Shown here: piece by piece, positions 44,105 to 52,878 of the stretch
Position numbering within the stretch: the stretch's first letter is position 1
Layout of the letters: each line of letters opens with the position of its first letter
Source of the DNA: Solwaraspora sp. WMMA2065
GTDB taxonomy: Bacteria > Actinomycetota > Actinomycetes > Mycobacteriales > Micromonosporaceae
NCBI RefSeq assembly: GCF_030345075.1
Contig: NZ_CP128361.1
Location: 744,001-808,000 of the forward strand
Direction: 5' to 3'
DNA: 64,000 nucleotides
The notes under the pieces: model-generated
Databases searched by the model: none
The model's input: the letters and a program-made list of their open reading frames with translations, nothing else
What the model was told of the DNA's origin: nothing
Position numbers and translations under genes: made by a program

Positions 44105-45795
44105 GCACGCTGGACGGAGCCACCGCCGAGGTGGTGCGCAGCTACCTGATCTCCGCCGCCGAGGAGATGCGGGCCACGTTGATCCGCACCTCGTTCAACC
44201 CGGTGATCTACGAGGTGCACGACTTCGGCATGTCGATGTACGACGGCGACCTGCGGCTGATCGCCGAGGCGACCGGGTTGACGTTTTTCCTCGGCGCCAA
44301 CGACTTCTCCCTCGCCAAGGGGGTCGAGTACGTCGGCCGGGAGAACCTGCACCGTGGCGACATCGTGCTGCTGAACTACCCGTACTGGAACGCGGCGCAT
44401 GCCTCGGACGCCACCCTGTTCGCCCCGGTGTTCATGCCGGACCCGGCCGACGCCGATCCGGACGCCGACGGCGACCTGGTCGGGTTCCTGTGCGTGCGGG
44501 CGCACTGGATGGACCTGGGTGCCAAGGACCCGGGTTATGTGCTCGACTCCACCGACATACACCAGGAAGGGCTGATCTTCCCCGGCACGAAGGTGGTGTC
44601 CCGGGGCGAGCCGGTGCACGAGATCCACGAGCTGATCCGCTTCAACTCGCGGATGCCGGCCGAGGTGCTCGGCGACCTGCACGCGCAGATCGCCGCGCTG
44701 CGCACCGGCGAGCGGCGGTTGCTGGAGATCCTGGCGAAGTTCGGCCGGCCCACGGTGGCCGCCGCCGTCGATGCGATCATCGCCGACGGCGAGGCCCGCA
44801 GCCGGGCCGCCCTGGCCGCCCTGCCGCAGGGCTCGTGGACCGCCACCGACTGGGTCGACGACGACGGCATCACCGAGGAACCGGTGAAGATGCAGGTCAC
44901 CGTCACCATCGCCGACGGCACCTTCACCGTCGACTTCGCCGGCTCGTCACCGGCGGTGCCCGGCCCGATCAACATGCCGTACGGGGCCACCGAGGCGATC
45001 TGCAAGGTCATCCTGAAGTCGTTGACCTCACCGGACCAGCCGTCGAACGCCGGCACCATCGCGCCGCTGCGGGTCAGGGCCGAGCCGGGCAGCCTGTTCC
45101 ACGCCGTCTACCCGCAGCCGACGTTCACCCTGTGGACCGGCATCGTCGCCGTCGAGCTGATCCTCAAGGCACTCGCCCAGGGCATGCCGGACCGGTTGCC
45201 GGCCTCGTCCGGCGGGGACGTGCCCGGGTTCATGATGGTCGGTATCCACCCGGACACCGGCCAGCTCTTCGCGGTCAGCAACAACGACCCGGTCGGCTGG
45301 GGCGGCACCCGGGAGCACGACGGGATGAACGCCGCCACCCACGTCTCCGGCAGCACCGGGCGGATGACCCCGATCGAGGTCCTCGAGGCCCGGACCGGGA
45401 TGTTCTTCGAACGGTTCGAGATGCGCACCGACTCCGGCGGCGCCGGCCGGCACCGGGGCGGCGTGGGGCTGCGGCGCGACATCCGGTTCGTCACCCCGGG
45501 TGAGTTCCTGTCGGTGATCAAGAAGACGAAGTCGGCGCCGTGGGCGCTCGACGGTGGCGCGCGGCCCGACCCGAACCAGGTGATCGTGCACCCGGGCACC
45601 GACCGGGAACGGCGGGTCAGCACGAAACGGACACCGGTGGTGCCCGGTGACCGGGTCACCCTGCTCACCGCCGGTGGCGGCGGGCACGGCGACCCGCGCG
45701 ACCGTGACCCGGACGCGGTCCGCGAAGACGTCGCCGAAGGCTACGTGTCGCCGGCCGCCGCCCGCGAGGTGTACGGGGTCGAGGTCGATGACTGA
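44101..45795 (+). CDS. hyuB: Hydantoinase B/oxoprolinase family protein, first B subunit
   Basis: A 564-residue HyuB-type subunit. The GTG at 44101 overlaps the hyuA stop (GTGA). It shows AEEMRATLIRTSFNPVIYEV, NYPYWNAAHASDATLFAPVF, HWMDLGAKDPGYVLDSTD, FNSRMPAEVLGDLHAQIAAL, SSGGDVPGFM and a C-terminal TAGGGGHGDPRDRDPDAV tail. Works with HyuA. A close paralogue follows immediately, so one A subunit is encoded with two B subunits. Confidence 0.93.
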   Translation: MSTLDGATAEVVRSYLISAAEEMRATLIRTSFNPVIYEVHDFGMSMYDGDLRLIAEATGLTFFLGANDFSLAKGVEYVGRENLHRGDIVLLNYPYWNAAHASDATLFAPVFMPDPADADPDADGDLVGFLCVRAHWMDLGAKDPGYVLDSTDIHQEGLIFPGTKVVSRGEPVHEIHELIRFNSRMPAEVLGDLHAQIAALRTGERRLLEILAKFGRPTVAAAVDAIIADGEARSRAALAALPQGSWTATDWVDDDGITEEPVKMQVTVTIADGTFTVDFAGSSPAVPGPINMPYGATEAICKVILKSLTSPDQPSNAGTIAPLRVRAEPGSLFHAVYPQPTFTLWTGIVAVELILKALAQGMPDRLPASSGGDVPGFMMVGIHPDTGQLFAVSNNDPVGWGGTREHDGMNAATHVSGSTGRMTPIEVLEARTGMFFERFEMRTDSGGAGRHRGGVGLRRDIRFVTPGEFLSVIKKTKSAPWALDGGARPDPNQVIVHPGTDRERRVSTKRTPVVPGDRVTLLTAGGGGHGDPRDRDPDAVREDVAEGYVSPAAAREVYGVEVDD

Positions 45796-47533
45796 TACTT
45801 CCAGGGTGGACGGTGCGGCGACCGAGGTGGTGCGGAGCTACCTGGTGGCCGCCGCCGAGGAGATGCGCTCCGCGCTGGTACGCACCGCGTTCAACCCGGT
45901 CATCTACGAGGTGTACGACTTCGGCATCTCCATCTACGACGCCGGGCTGCGGCTGGTCGCCGAGTCGACCGGGCTGAGTCGGTTCCTCGGCGCCAACGAC
46001 TACTCGATCCGCAAGGGCGTCGAGTACGTCGGCCGGGAGAACCTGCACCCCGGCGACGTCGTGCTGCTCAACTACCCGTACTGGAACGCGGCGCACGCCT
46101 ACGACGCCACCCTGTTCGCCCCGGTCTTCCTGCCGGAGCCGGCCGGTGCCGGCGGTGGCGGGCCGGCCGGGGACGGCCCGCTGATCGGGTTCCTGTGCGT
46201 GCGGGCGCACTGGATGGACCTCGGTGCCAAGGACCCGGGCTACGTGCTCGACTCCACCGACATGCATCAGGAAGGCGTCATCTTCCCCGGCACCAAGGTG
46301 TTCCGCCGGGGCGAGCCGGTGCCCGAGATCATCGAGCTGATCCGCTTCAACTCGCGGATGCCCGAACTGGTCATCGGCGACCTGCACGCCCAGGTCGCGG
46401 CGCTGCGCACCGGTGAGCGCCGGCTGATCGAGCTGGTCGAACGGTTCGGCCCGGCCACCGTCACCACGGTCGTCGACACCGCGATCGCCGCCGCCGAAGC
46501 GTCCACCGCCGACGCGCTCGCCGCGTTGCCGCAGGGTTCCTGGACCGCCGTGGACTGGCTCGACGACGACGGCATCACCGACGAGCCGATCAAGATGCAG
46601 GTCACCGTCACCATCGCCGACGGCACCTGCACCGTCGATTTCACCGGGTCGTCACCGGCCGTCGCCGGACCGGTGAACCTGCCGTACGGGTCGACCATCG
46701 CCACCGCCCGGGTCGCGTTCAAGGCGCTCACCACACCGACCGAGCAGACCAACGCCGGGCACTTCACCGCGCTGCGGGTGGTCGCCGAACCGGGCAGCCT
46801 GTTCCACGCCGTCTACCCGGCCGCCACGTTCACCCAGTGGACCGGCACGGTGGCGATGGAGCTGATCTACCGGGCGCTGGCCCAGGGCATGCCGGACCGG
46901 CTGGCCGCGTCGTCCGGTGGCGACGTGCCCGGGTTCATGATGGTCGGCACCCACCCGGACACCGGGCAGCTGTACGCGGTCAGCAACAACGACCCGGTCG
47001 GCTGGGGTGCCTCGCCCGACCACGACGGCATCGGCCCGGCCAACCACCTGTGCCAGACCCAGGCCCGCAACACCCCGGTCGAGGTGCTCGAAGCCCGGAC
47101 CGGGATGTTCTTCGAACGGCTGGAGATCCGCACCGACTCCGGCGGCGCCGGCCGGCACCGGGGCGGACCCGGGCTGCGCCGCGACATCCGGTTCACCACC
47201 GCCGGCGAGTTCCTGTCCGTGGTGAAGAAGACCAGGTCGGCGCCGTGGGCGCTGGACGGTGGTGGGCAGCCGGACCCGATCCAGGTGGTCGTCCACCCCG
47301 GCAGCGACCGGGAACGACGGGTCAGCACGAAACGCACGCCGGTCGCCCCCGGTGACCGGGTCACCCTGCTCACCGCCGGTGGCGGCGGGCACGGCGACCC
47401 GCGCGACCGCGACCCCGAGGCGGTTCGCGCCGACGTCGCCGAAGGCTACGTGTCACCGGCGGCCGCCCGCGACGTCTACGGCGTCCCCGCACCCGCACCC
47501 CGCAGAAAGGCCCGCGATGACCAACCCCGCTGA
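45788..47533 (+). CDS. hyuB: Hydantoinase B/oxoprolinase family protein, second B subunit
   Basis: A 581-residue paralogue of the preceding gene, judged by eye about three quarters identical throughout. The ATG at 45788 overlaps the preceding stop by 8 bp. It shares NYPYWNAAHAYDATLFAPVF, HWMDLGAKDPGYVLDSTD and TAGGGGHGDPRDRDPEAV, but differs in the substrate-side segment near CQTQARNTPVEV. A 59-bp stretch near the 3' end is identical to the first copy. It has an extra basic tail (APAPRRKARDDQPR). It may replace or complement the first B subunit, or form an A-B-B' enzyme. Confidence 0.93.
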   Translation: MTDTSRVDGAATEVVRSYLVAAAEEMRSALVRTAFNPVIYEVYDFGISIYDAGLRLVAESTGLSRFLGANDYSIRKGVEYVGRENLHPGDVVLLNYPYWNAAHAYDATLFAPVFLPEPAGAGGGGPAGDGPLIGFLCVRAHWMDLGAKDPGYVLDSTDMHQEGVIFPGTKVFRRGEPVPEIIELIRFNSRMPELVIGDLHAQVAALRTGERRLIELVERFGPATVTTVVDTAIAAAEASTADALAALPQGSWTAVDWLDDDGITDEPIKMQVTVTIADGTCTVDFTGSSPAVAGPVNLPYGSTIATARVAFKALTTPTEQTNAGHFTALRVVAEPGSLFHAVYPAATFTQWTGTVAMELIYRALAQGMPDRLAASSGGDVPGFMMVGTHPDTGQLYAVSNNDPVGWGASPDHDGIGPANHLCQTQARNTPVEVLEARTGMFFERLEIRTDSGGAGRHRGGPGLRRDIRFTTAGEFLSVVKKTRSAPWALDGGGQPDPIQVVVHPGSDRERRVSTKRTPVAPGDRVTLLTAGGGGHGDPRDRDPEAVRADVAEGYVSPAAARDVYGVPAPAPRRKARDDQPR

Positions 47534-47545
47534 CCGGACGCCGAC

Positions 47546-48814
47546 ATGAGCGCCGCCACCCACCCCGGACCGGTCGACACCGTCCTGACCAACTGCACCG
47601 TCGTGGACGCCCGCGTCCTCGACGGCGTCGGTCCGGTCACCGACGCCGCCGTCTGGGTGCGCGGCGACCGGATCGCCGCCGTCGGACGGGCCGCCGAGGT
47701 GACCGCCACCGCCCGCGCCGAGGCCGACGTCACCGAGATCGACCTCGGCGGCGCGTATCTGACACCCGGGCTGACCAACATGCACACCCACCTGTCGCTG
47801 TCCCTGCCCGGTGCCGGCGGGCAGAGCGTCAAGGACCTGACCCCGCACGAACTGGCCCTCTACATGGCCGACGGGGCCCGGCGCACCCTGCTCTGCGGGG
47901 TGACCACGGTGCGCTGCGTGGCAGAAAAGGACCACGCCGACTTCGCGCTGCGCCGGGCGATCACCTCCGGCCGGGTCACCGGGCCACGGATCTTCACCGC
48001 CGGCCGGGCGCTGGTCTGCACCGGCGGACACGGCCACGAGAGCACCGACACCCTGGAATGCGACGGGGCCGACGGGTTCCGGCGCGGCGTACGCAGCCAG
48101 ATCAGGGCCGGTGCCGACCTGATCAAGGTGATGATCTCCGGCGGGATCGCCGGCGAACACGAGTCGATCCACACCCGGCAGCTGTTCCCCGACGAGATGG
48201 CCGCCGTCATCGACACCGCGCACGCCTGGGGGCGCAAGGTCACCGCGCACGCCGGCCCGGCACCGGTCATCGGCGAGGCCGTCGAGCTGGGGCTGGACTG
48301 CGTCGAACACGGCTACCAGCTCACCGAGGAGGTGGCGGCGCGGATGGCGCAGCGGGGAACCGCGCTGGTGCCGACCCTGCTGGTCACCCGGTGCAAGGAG
48401 TTCTTCGACGAACTCGGCGTACCGCAGTGGATGCAGTGCCGTTCGCTCGGTGCCGGACCCCGGCACTTGGAGAGCTACGCGATGGCCCTGGCCGCCGGGG
48501 TGGAGGTGCTGCTCGGCAGCGACATGCCGCCGTTCTGGCAATTCGAGGGCACCAACGCCTCGGTGCGGGAGCTGGAGTACCTGTCGGAGAGCGGCATCGG
48601 CCCGGCTCGCGCCCTGTACGCGGGCACCCTCGGCCCGGTCCGCTGGCTCGGCGCCGAGGCCGACCTCGGCACCGTCGAGACCGGCAAGTACGCCGACCTG
48701 GTGGCGCTGGACGCCGACCCGACCGCCGACACGTCGGCGTTCCGGGGGGTGCGCTGGGTGATGTCCGGCGGCCGGGTGGTCCGCGACGACCGCGCCGGCT
48801 GGACCGCCTGGTGA
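47546..48814 (+). CDS. Amidohydrolase-superfamily protein
   Basis: A 422-residue metal-dependent hydrolase of the imidazolonepropionase-like subgroup. Metal-ligand motifs: MHTHLSLSL (HxH) near residue 76, KVMISGGIAGEHE (the lysine side), KVTAHAG, CVEHGY, and GSDMPPF with the catalytic Asp, then FEGTNASVRELEYL. Expected to hydrolyse an amide or imide bond of a small ring or its opened product. It lies 12 bp after the second B subunit in the same run. Confidence 0.9.
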   Translation: MSAATHPGPVDTVLTNCTVVDARVLDGVGPVTDAAVWVRGDRIAAVGRAAEVTATARAEADVTEIDLGGAYLTPGLTNMHTHLSLSLPGAGGQSVKDLTPHELALYMADGARRTLLCGVTTVRCVAEKDHADFALRRAITSGRVTGPRIFTAGRALVCTGGHGHESTDTLECDGADGFRRGVRSQIRAGADLIKVMISGGIAGEHESIHTRQLFPDEMAAVIDTAHAWGRKVTAHAGPAPVIGEAVELGLDCVEHGYQLTEEVAARMAQRGTALVPTLLVTRCKEFFDELGVPQWMQCRSLGAGPRHLESYAMALAAGVEVLLGSDMPPFWQFEGTNASVRELEYLSESGIGPARALYAGTLGPVRWLGAEADLGTVETGKYADLVALDADPTADTSAFRGVRWVMSGGRVVRDDRAGWTAW

Positions 48815-48831
48815 ACGACGTGAGGAGCAGA

Positions 48832-49275
48832 ATGTCCGAGCAGGAGACCGCCGAGATCGCGGCGGCGATCGGCGACATGTACGACGCGTTCCTCGCCGGC
48901 GACCGGGTCCGCTTCGACCGGCACCTGCACGCCGACGTGACCACCTGGGAGACCCACCTGCCCGGCCCGCTGCGCACCCGCGACCAGCTGGACGCCTACC
49001 GGGAGCGACGCGACGCAGCCGGGGCCCGGCCGGTGCTGGACCGGCTGGCCCCCGAGGACCTGCGGATCGACGTGTGGGGCGACGCCGCGGTGGCCCGCTA
49101 CGTGCTGGTCGCGGTGCCGGCCGGCGGCGGGCCGGCCGAACACAGCCGGGTCACCGACGTCCTGCGCCGCACCGGCGACGGCTGGCGGATCGTGCACCAC
49201 CACTCCGAACTGGTCCGCCACCCGGCGGGACCGGCCCGCGAACCCGCCCTCGAACCGGCCGGCGGCCCGGCATGA
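48832..49275 (+). CDS. NTF2/SnoaL-like small protein
   Basis: A 147-residue protein with the NTF2-like pattern: ETAEIAAAIGDMYDAFLAGD, FDRHLHADVTTWETHLPG, RTRDQLDAYRERR, LRIDVWGDAAVARYVLV and GWRIVHHHSEL. GTGAGGAGC provides the ribosome-binding site for ATG 48832. In catabolic operons such folds act as hydrolases, isomerases or dehydratases; none can be specified here. Its stop overlaps the next start (ATGA). Confidence 0.85.
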   Translation: MSEQETAEIAAAIGDMYDAFLAGDRVRFDRHLHADVTTWETHLPGPLRTRDQLDAYRERRDAAGARPVLDRLAPEDLRIDVWGDAAVARYVLVAVPAGGGPAEHSRVTDVLRRTGDGWRIVHHHSELVRHPAGPAREPALEPAGGPA

Positions 49276-50273
49276 GACGGCTGATCGCCACCGGGTACGG
49301 CGAACCCGACCAGGTGCTCACCGTCGCCGACCTGCCCGACGACCCACCACCCGGCCCCGGCCAGGTCCGGATCGCCGTCGCCATGGTCGGGCTGAACTTC
49401 CTCGACGTGATGCTCTGCCGGGGCGAGTACCCGGTCCGCCCGGCGCCGCCGTTCACCCCCGGCGTGGAACTGGCCGGCCGGGTCGTGGCCACCGGCGCCG
49501 GCGTCGAAGCGCTCGCCGACACCGACGTGGTGGCCTGCCCGGCGCTGCCGCACGGCGCGCTCGGCGAGACCGTCACCATCGACGCGGCGCTCGCCGTACC
49601 GCGTCCGGCGGGCATCGACCCGGTCGTCGCCGCCGCCGTCCCGGTCACCTACCAGACCGCCTGGTTCGCGCTGGACCGCGCCGCGGTCCGGCCCGGTGAG
49701 ACGGTGCTGGTGCACGCTGGGGCCGGCGGCGTCGGCATCGCCGCCACGCAGCTGGCCGCCGCCCGGGGTGCCCGGGTGATCTGCACCGCCGGCGGGCCGG
49801 CGAAGACCGCGCTGTGCCGCGACAACGGCGCCGACGTCGCCGTCGACTACCTGGCCGGCGACTTCGTCGAGGCGGTCCGCGACGCCACCGGCGGCGCCGG
49901 CGCGGACGTGATCGTCGACCCGGTCGGCGGGGACGTGTTCACCCGGTCACTGGACTGCCTGGCGTTCGAGGGCCGGCTCGTCGCGGTCGGCGCGGCCGGC
50001 GGCAACCCGCCACCGGTGGACCCGATGCGGCTGATCGCCGGCAACCACACCCTGGTCGGGCTCTCCTGGGGCTCGACGTACCCGTGGACCCGGCCGGACG
50101 CGGTCGCCCAGGCGTACCAGCGGATCTTCGAACTGATCGCGGCCGGCACGGTCCGGCCCCCGGTGAACCGGGTCGTCGACCTGGCCGGCACCCCGGCCGC
50201 GCTCGCCGACCTGGCCGACCGGCGCACCACCGGAAAGATCATCGTCCGGATCGACCCGAGGGAGCAACCATGA
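49272..50273 (+). CDS. Zinc-less MDR-family NADPH:quinone reductase-like oxidoreductase
   Basis: A 333-residue medium-chain reductase. GELA-type GVELAGRVVATG, the cofactor-binding AGAGGVGIAATQLA (GxGGVG), and DVIVDPVGGDVFTRSL match quinone oxidoreductase-like MDRs; structural and catalytic zinc ligands are absent. It may reduce an enone or quinone-type intermediate with NADPH. Overlaps neighbours at both ends by ATGA. Confidence 0.9.
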   Translation: MRRLIATGYGEPDQVLTVADLPDDPPPGPGQVRIAVAMVGLNFLDVMLCRGEYPVRPAPPFTPGVELAGRVVATGAGVEALADTDVVACPALPHGALGETVTIDAALAVPRPAGIDPVVAAAVPVTYQTAWFALDRAAVRPGETVLVHAGAGGVGIAATQLAAARGARVICTAGGPAKTALCRDNGADVAVDYLAGDFVEAVRDATGGAGADVIVDPVGGDVFTRSLDCLAFEGRLVAVGAAGGNPPPVDPMRLIAGNHTLVGLSWGSTYPWTRPDAVAQAYQRIFELIAAGTVRPPVNRVVDLAGTPAALADLADRRTTGKIIVRIDPREQP

Positions 50274-50629
50274 GTGATCAGACTGCCGGCACCGACGGCG
50301 GCGACATCACCGCCGGCGGTGACATGGAGGTCTACGACCTGCGGGTCAGCGTGGACCGGATCACCGGCCGGTCGGTCTGCGGGATGGCCGTCGGCGACCA
50401 CTTCGACCTGACCGACAGCGCCCACCTGAAGATCCCGGAAGGGAAACACTTCTGCGTGTACGCGCTCGCGTCGGTGCTGCCGTTCCTGGCCGCCAAGCAG
50501 CGCGACATGCCGCCGGGGGACTGGCTGGAACGCGACACCCTGTTCGCCTGCCCGGACCCGGAGGAGGGCCTGGTCATGCGGGTCGAACGGACCTGCAAGC
50601 GGCGAATGAACTCGGCCGACCTGACCTGA
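50270..50629 (+). CDS. TIGR04076-family small protein
   Basis: A 119-residue protein. EVYDLRVSVDRITGRSVCGM, VGDHFDLTDSAHLKIPEGKH, FCVYALASVLPFLAAKQRD and ACPDPEEGLVMRVER follow the TIGR04076 layout (a small beta-rich domain ending in CPDP-x-G). Family function is unknown, often beside radical or redox enzymes. It overlaps the reductase stop (ATGA) and has Cys residues that could be functional. Confidence 0.75.
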   Translation: MSDQTAGTDGGDITAGGDMEVYDLRVSVDRITGRSVCGMAVGDHFDLTDSAHLKIPEGKHFCVYALASVLPFLAAKQRDMPPGDWLERDTLFACPDPEEGLVMRVERTCKRRMNSADLT

Positions 50630-50645
50630 ATCATCGGAGGTTCGC

Positions 50646-51656
50646 GTGGCTGTGGAAATCGGACTCGGCCTGCAGAGCGACAAACGCGCCGGCGACTACG
50701 CCCGGCTGGCCCGCGCCGCCGAGGCGTACGGCTTCGACGTGCTGAGCGTCTTCGGTGACCTGATGTACCAGCCGCCGATCTTCCCGCTGCTGGAGATGGC
50801 CGCCGCCACCGGACGGGTCCGGCTCGGCACCGCCTGCCTCAACCCGTACTCGATGGCGCCGTACGAGATCGCCGGCCAGCTCGCCGCCCTCGACCTGGCC
50901 TCGCACGGGCGGGCCTACCTGGGGCTGGCCCGCGGCACCTGGCTGGGCGCGGTCGGCATCGAGCAGCCGCGTCCGTTGACCGTGCTCGCCGAGGCCGCCG
51001 AGGTGATCCGTCGGTTGCTGCGCGGCGACACCGCCGGTTTCGACGGCAGGGTGTTCCGGCTGGCCCCGGAGACCGCCCTGCGGTACGCCGTACAGCGTCC
51101 GGACCCGCCGCTGCTGCTCGGCGCCTGGGGGCCACGCGGTGCCGCGCTCGCCGGCCGGATCGCCGACGAGATCAAAGTCGGCGGCAGCGCCAACCCGGAC
51201 ATGGTCCCGGTGATCCGCGACCGGCTGCGTCCCGGCGCCGACGCCGCCGGCCGGTCCGTCGACGACGTCGGCATCGTGTTCGGCGCGGTGACCGTGGTGG
51301 ACACCGACGGCGCGGCGGCGCGGGCGAAGGCCCGCACCGAGGTGGCGATGTACCTGGCGGTGGTCGCCGACCTGGACCCGACCGTCACCGTGCCGGACGA
51401 CCTGCTGGCGCAGGTCAAGTCGCTGGTGGCAGCCGGCCGCGACGTCGACGCCGGCCGGCTGGTGCCCGACGACCTGCTGGACCGGTTCGCCTTCTCCGGC
51501 ACCCCCGGGCAGGTCGCCGCCCAGGCGCAGGCGCTGATCGACGCCGGGGTGCGTCGGGTCGAGTTCGGCACCCCGCACGGGCTCACCGACGACCGTGGCG
51601 TCGAGCTGCTCGGCAACGCGGTGCTGCCGCTGCTACGTAGGGAGGCTTCCCGATGA
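50646..51656 (+). CDS. LLM-class flavin/F420-dependent oxidoreductase
   Basis: A 336-residue luciferase-like TIM barrel, starting with GTG after GGAGGTTCGC. Features: VEIGLGLQSDKRAGDYARLA, YGFDVLSVFGD, RVRLGTACLNPYSMAPYEIA, HGRAYLGLARG, PLLLGAWGPRGAALAGRIAD and the C-terminal FAFSGTPGQVAAQAQALIDAG. Close in layout to F420-dependent methylenetetrahydromethanopterin reductase-like enzymes. It could oxidise or reduce a heterocyclic intermediate of the operon's pathway. Confidence 0.9.
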   Translation: MAVEIGLGLQSDKRAGDYARLARAAEAYGFDVLSVFGDLMYQPPIFPLLEMAAATGRVRLGTACLNPYSMAPYEIAGQLAALDLASHGRAYLGLARGTWLGAVGIEQPRPLTVLAEAAEVIRRLLRGDTAGFDGRVFRLAPETALRYAVQRPDPPLLLGAWGPRGAALAGRIADEIKVGGSANPDMVPVIRDRLRPGADAAGRSVDDVGIVFGAVTVVDTDGAAARAKARTEVAMYLAVVADLDPTVTVPDDLLAQVKSLVAAGRDVDAGRLVPDDLLDRFAFSGTPGQVAAQAQALIDAGVRRVEFGTPHGLTDDRGVELLGNAVLPLLRREASR

Positions 51657-52801
51657 CAGTCGACGGTGTACTCGTCGTCGCCGGCCCAGTGCTGACCGTC
51701 GACCCGGAACTGCTGCGGGGCCTGGTCGTCGCCGAGGCGGCCGGCCTCGGCGTGGTCGGTGACTTCGTGGTCGCCGCCGACGCCGACGAGGTCCGCGGCC
51801 TGCTCGACGGGGTCGGCAGCGTCGGCGGGCGCGCGGTGGTGCTGCTGCCCGGCCCGGATCCGGCGGTACGGGCGCTGCTGACCGCCGACGGCCGCTGGGC
51901 GGGACGCACCGTCCACTACGACCCGCAGGTGACCGACCCGCAGCCGACCGGTCCTGGCTCGGTCCACCTGTCCGGCCGGGGCGTGTGGGGGCTGGCCTGG
52001 GCGATCCGGCACGCCGTGCACCGGCTGCGCCGCCCGGCGCGGCGGGTCGCGTACGGGCAGGACCCGGAGCAGTGGGGCGAGCTGCGGCTACCGGCCGATC
52101 CGTCTGATCTGTCCGCCGGGCCGTTGCCGGTGGCGGTGCTGCTGCACGGCGGCTTCTGGCGGTCGATCTGGGCGGCGGACCTGATGGACGCGCTCGCCGT
52201 CGACCTGGCCGACCGGGGTTACGCGGCGTGGAACCTGGAGTACCGCCGGCCGGACCGGCACGGCTGGCCGGCGACCACCGCCGACGTGGCGACCGGGCTG
52301 GCGGTGCTGGCCAACCTGCCGGAGCTGACCGGTGGCGCGGTGCCGGACGGTCTGCTGGACCTGGACCGGGTCGCGGTGTTCGGCCACTCGGCCGGCGGGC
52401 AGTTGGCGGTGCGGCTGGCCGCCGACGGCGGCCCGGTGCCGGTGGCGTTGGCGGTCTCCCTGGCCGGGGTGCTGGACCTGGCCGAAGGGGACCGGCGGCA
52501 GGTCGGCACCGGCGCGGTCGCCGCCGCGCTCGGCGGTGACCGCGACACCGTGCCGCAGGTGTACGCCGCCTCGGATCCGATGGCCCGGCTGCCGATCGGG
52601 GTGCCGCAGCTGATCGTCCAGGGTGCCGGCGACGACCTCGACCTGATCGACTTCAACCGCCGGTACGTGGCGGCGGCGCGGGCCGCCGGGGAGGACCCGG
52701 GCTGGCTGGAGCAGCCAGGTGACCACTTCTCGGTGATCGACCCGGCCGCCCCGATCTGGCAGGCGACGATGACGCAGGTGGAACGGGTCCTGGGCCGGTG
52801 A
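51653..52801 (+). CDS. Alpha/beta hydrolase with AroQ-like N-terminal domain
   Basis: A 382-residue protein; ATG 51653 overlaps the preceding stop (ATGA). Residues about 120-382 are an alpha/beta hydrolase: oxyanion loop LLHGGFWRSIW, nucleophile elbow GHSAGGQ, catalytic Asp region QLIVQGAGDDLDLID and the His in PGDHFSVID. This resembles kynurenine-formamidase/esterase-type enzymes. The first 110 residues (VLVVAGPVLTVDPELL, DADEVRGLLDGV, AVVLLPGPDPAVRALL) look like a degenerate type II dehydroquinase (AroQ) fold without its active-site residues. It is the last gene of the plus-strand run. Confidence 0.82.
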   Translation: MTVDGVLVVAGPVLTVDPELLRGLVVAEAAGLGVVGDFVVAADADEVRGLLDGVGSVGGRAVVLLPGPDPAVRALLTADGRWAGRTVHYDPQVTDPQPTGPGSVHLSGRGVWGLAWAIRHAVHRLRRPARRVAYGQDPEQWGELRLPADPSDLSAGPLPVAVLLHGGFWRSIWAADLMDALAVDLADRGYAAWNLEYRRPDRHGWPATTADVATGLAVLANLPELTGGAVPDGLLDLDRVAVFGHSAGGQLAVRLAADGGPVPVALAVSLAGVLDLAEGDRRQVGTGAVAAALGGDRDTVPQVYAASDPMARLPIGVPQLIVQGAGDDLDLIDFNRRYVAAARAAGEDPGWLEQPGDHFSVIDPAAPIWQATMTQVERVLGR

Positions 52802-52853
52802 CGGGCCGGATCCGGTCAGCCGTCCCGAAATTATTACGTGTCAGTGAACATGT

Positions 52854-52869
52854 TGCCCACTAGTGGGCA
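52854..52869. terminator. 16-bp perfect palindrome between convergent genes
   Basis: TGCCCACTAGTGGGCA lies between the end of the catabolic run (52801) and the stop of the convergent regulator (52879). It is short for a terminator, so an operator role is possible. Confidence 0.45.
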
Positions 52870-52878
52870 GTGCGGCGG

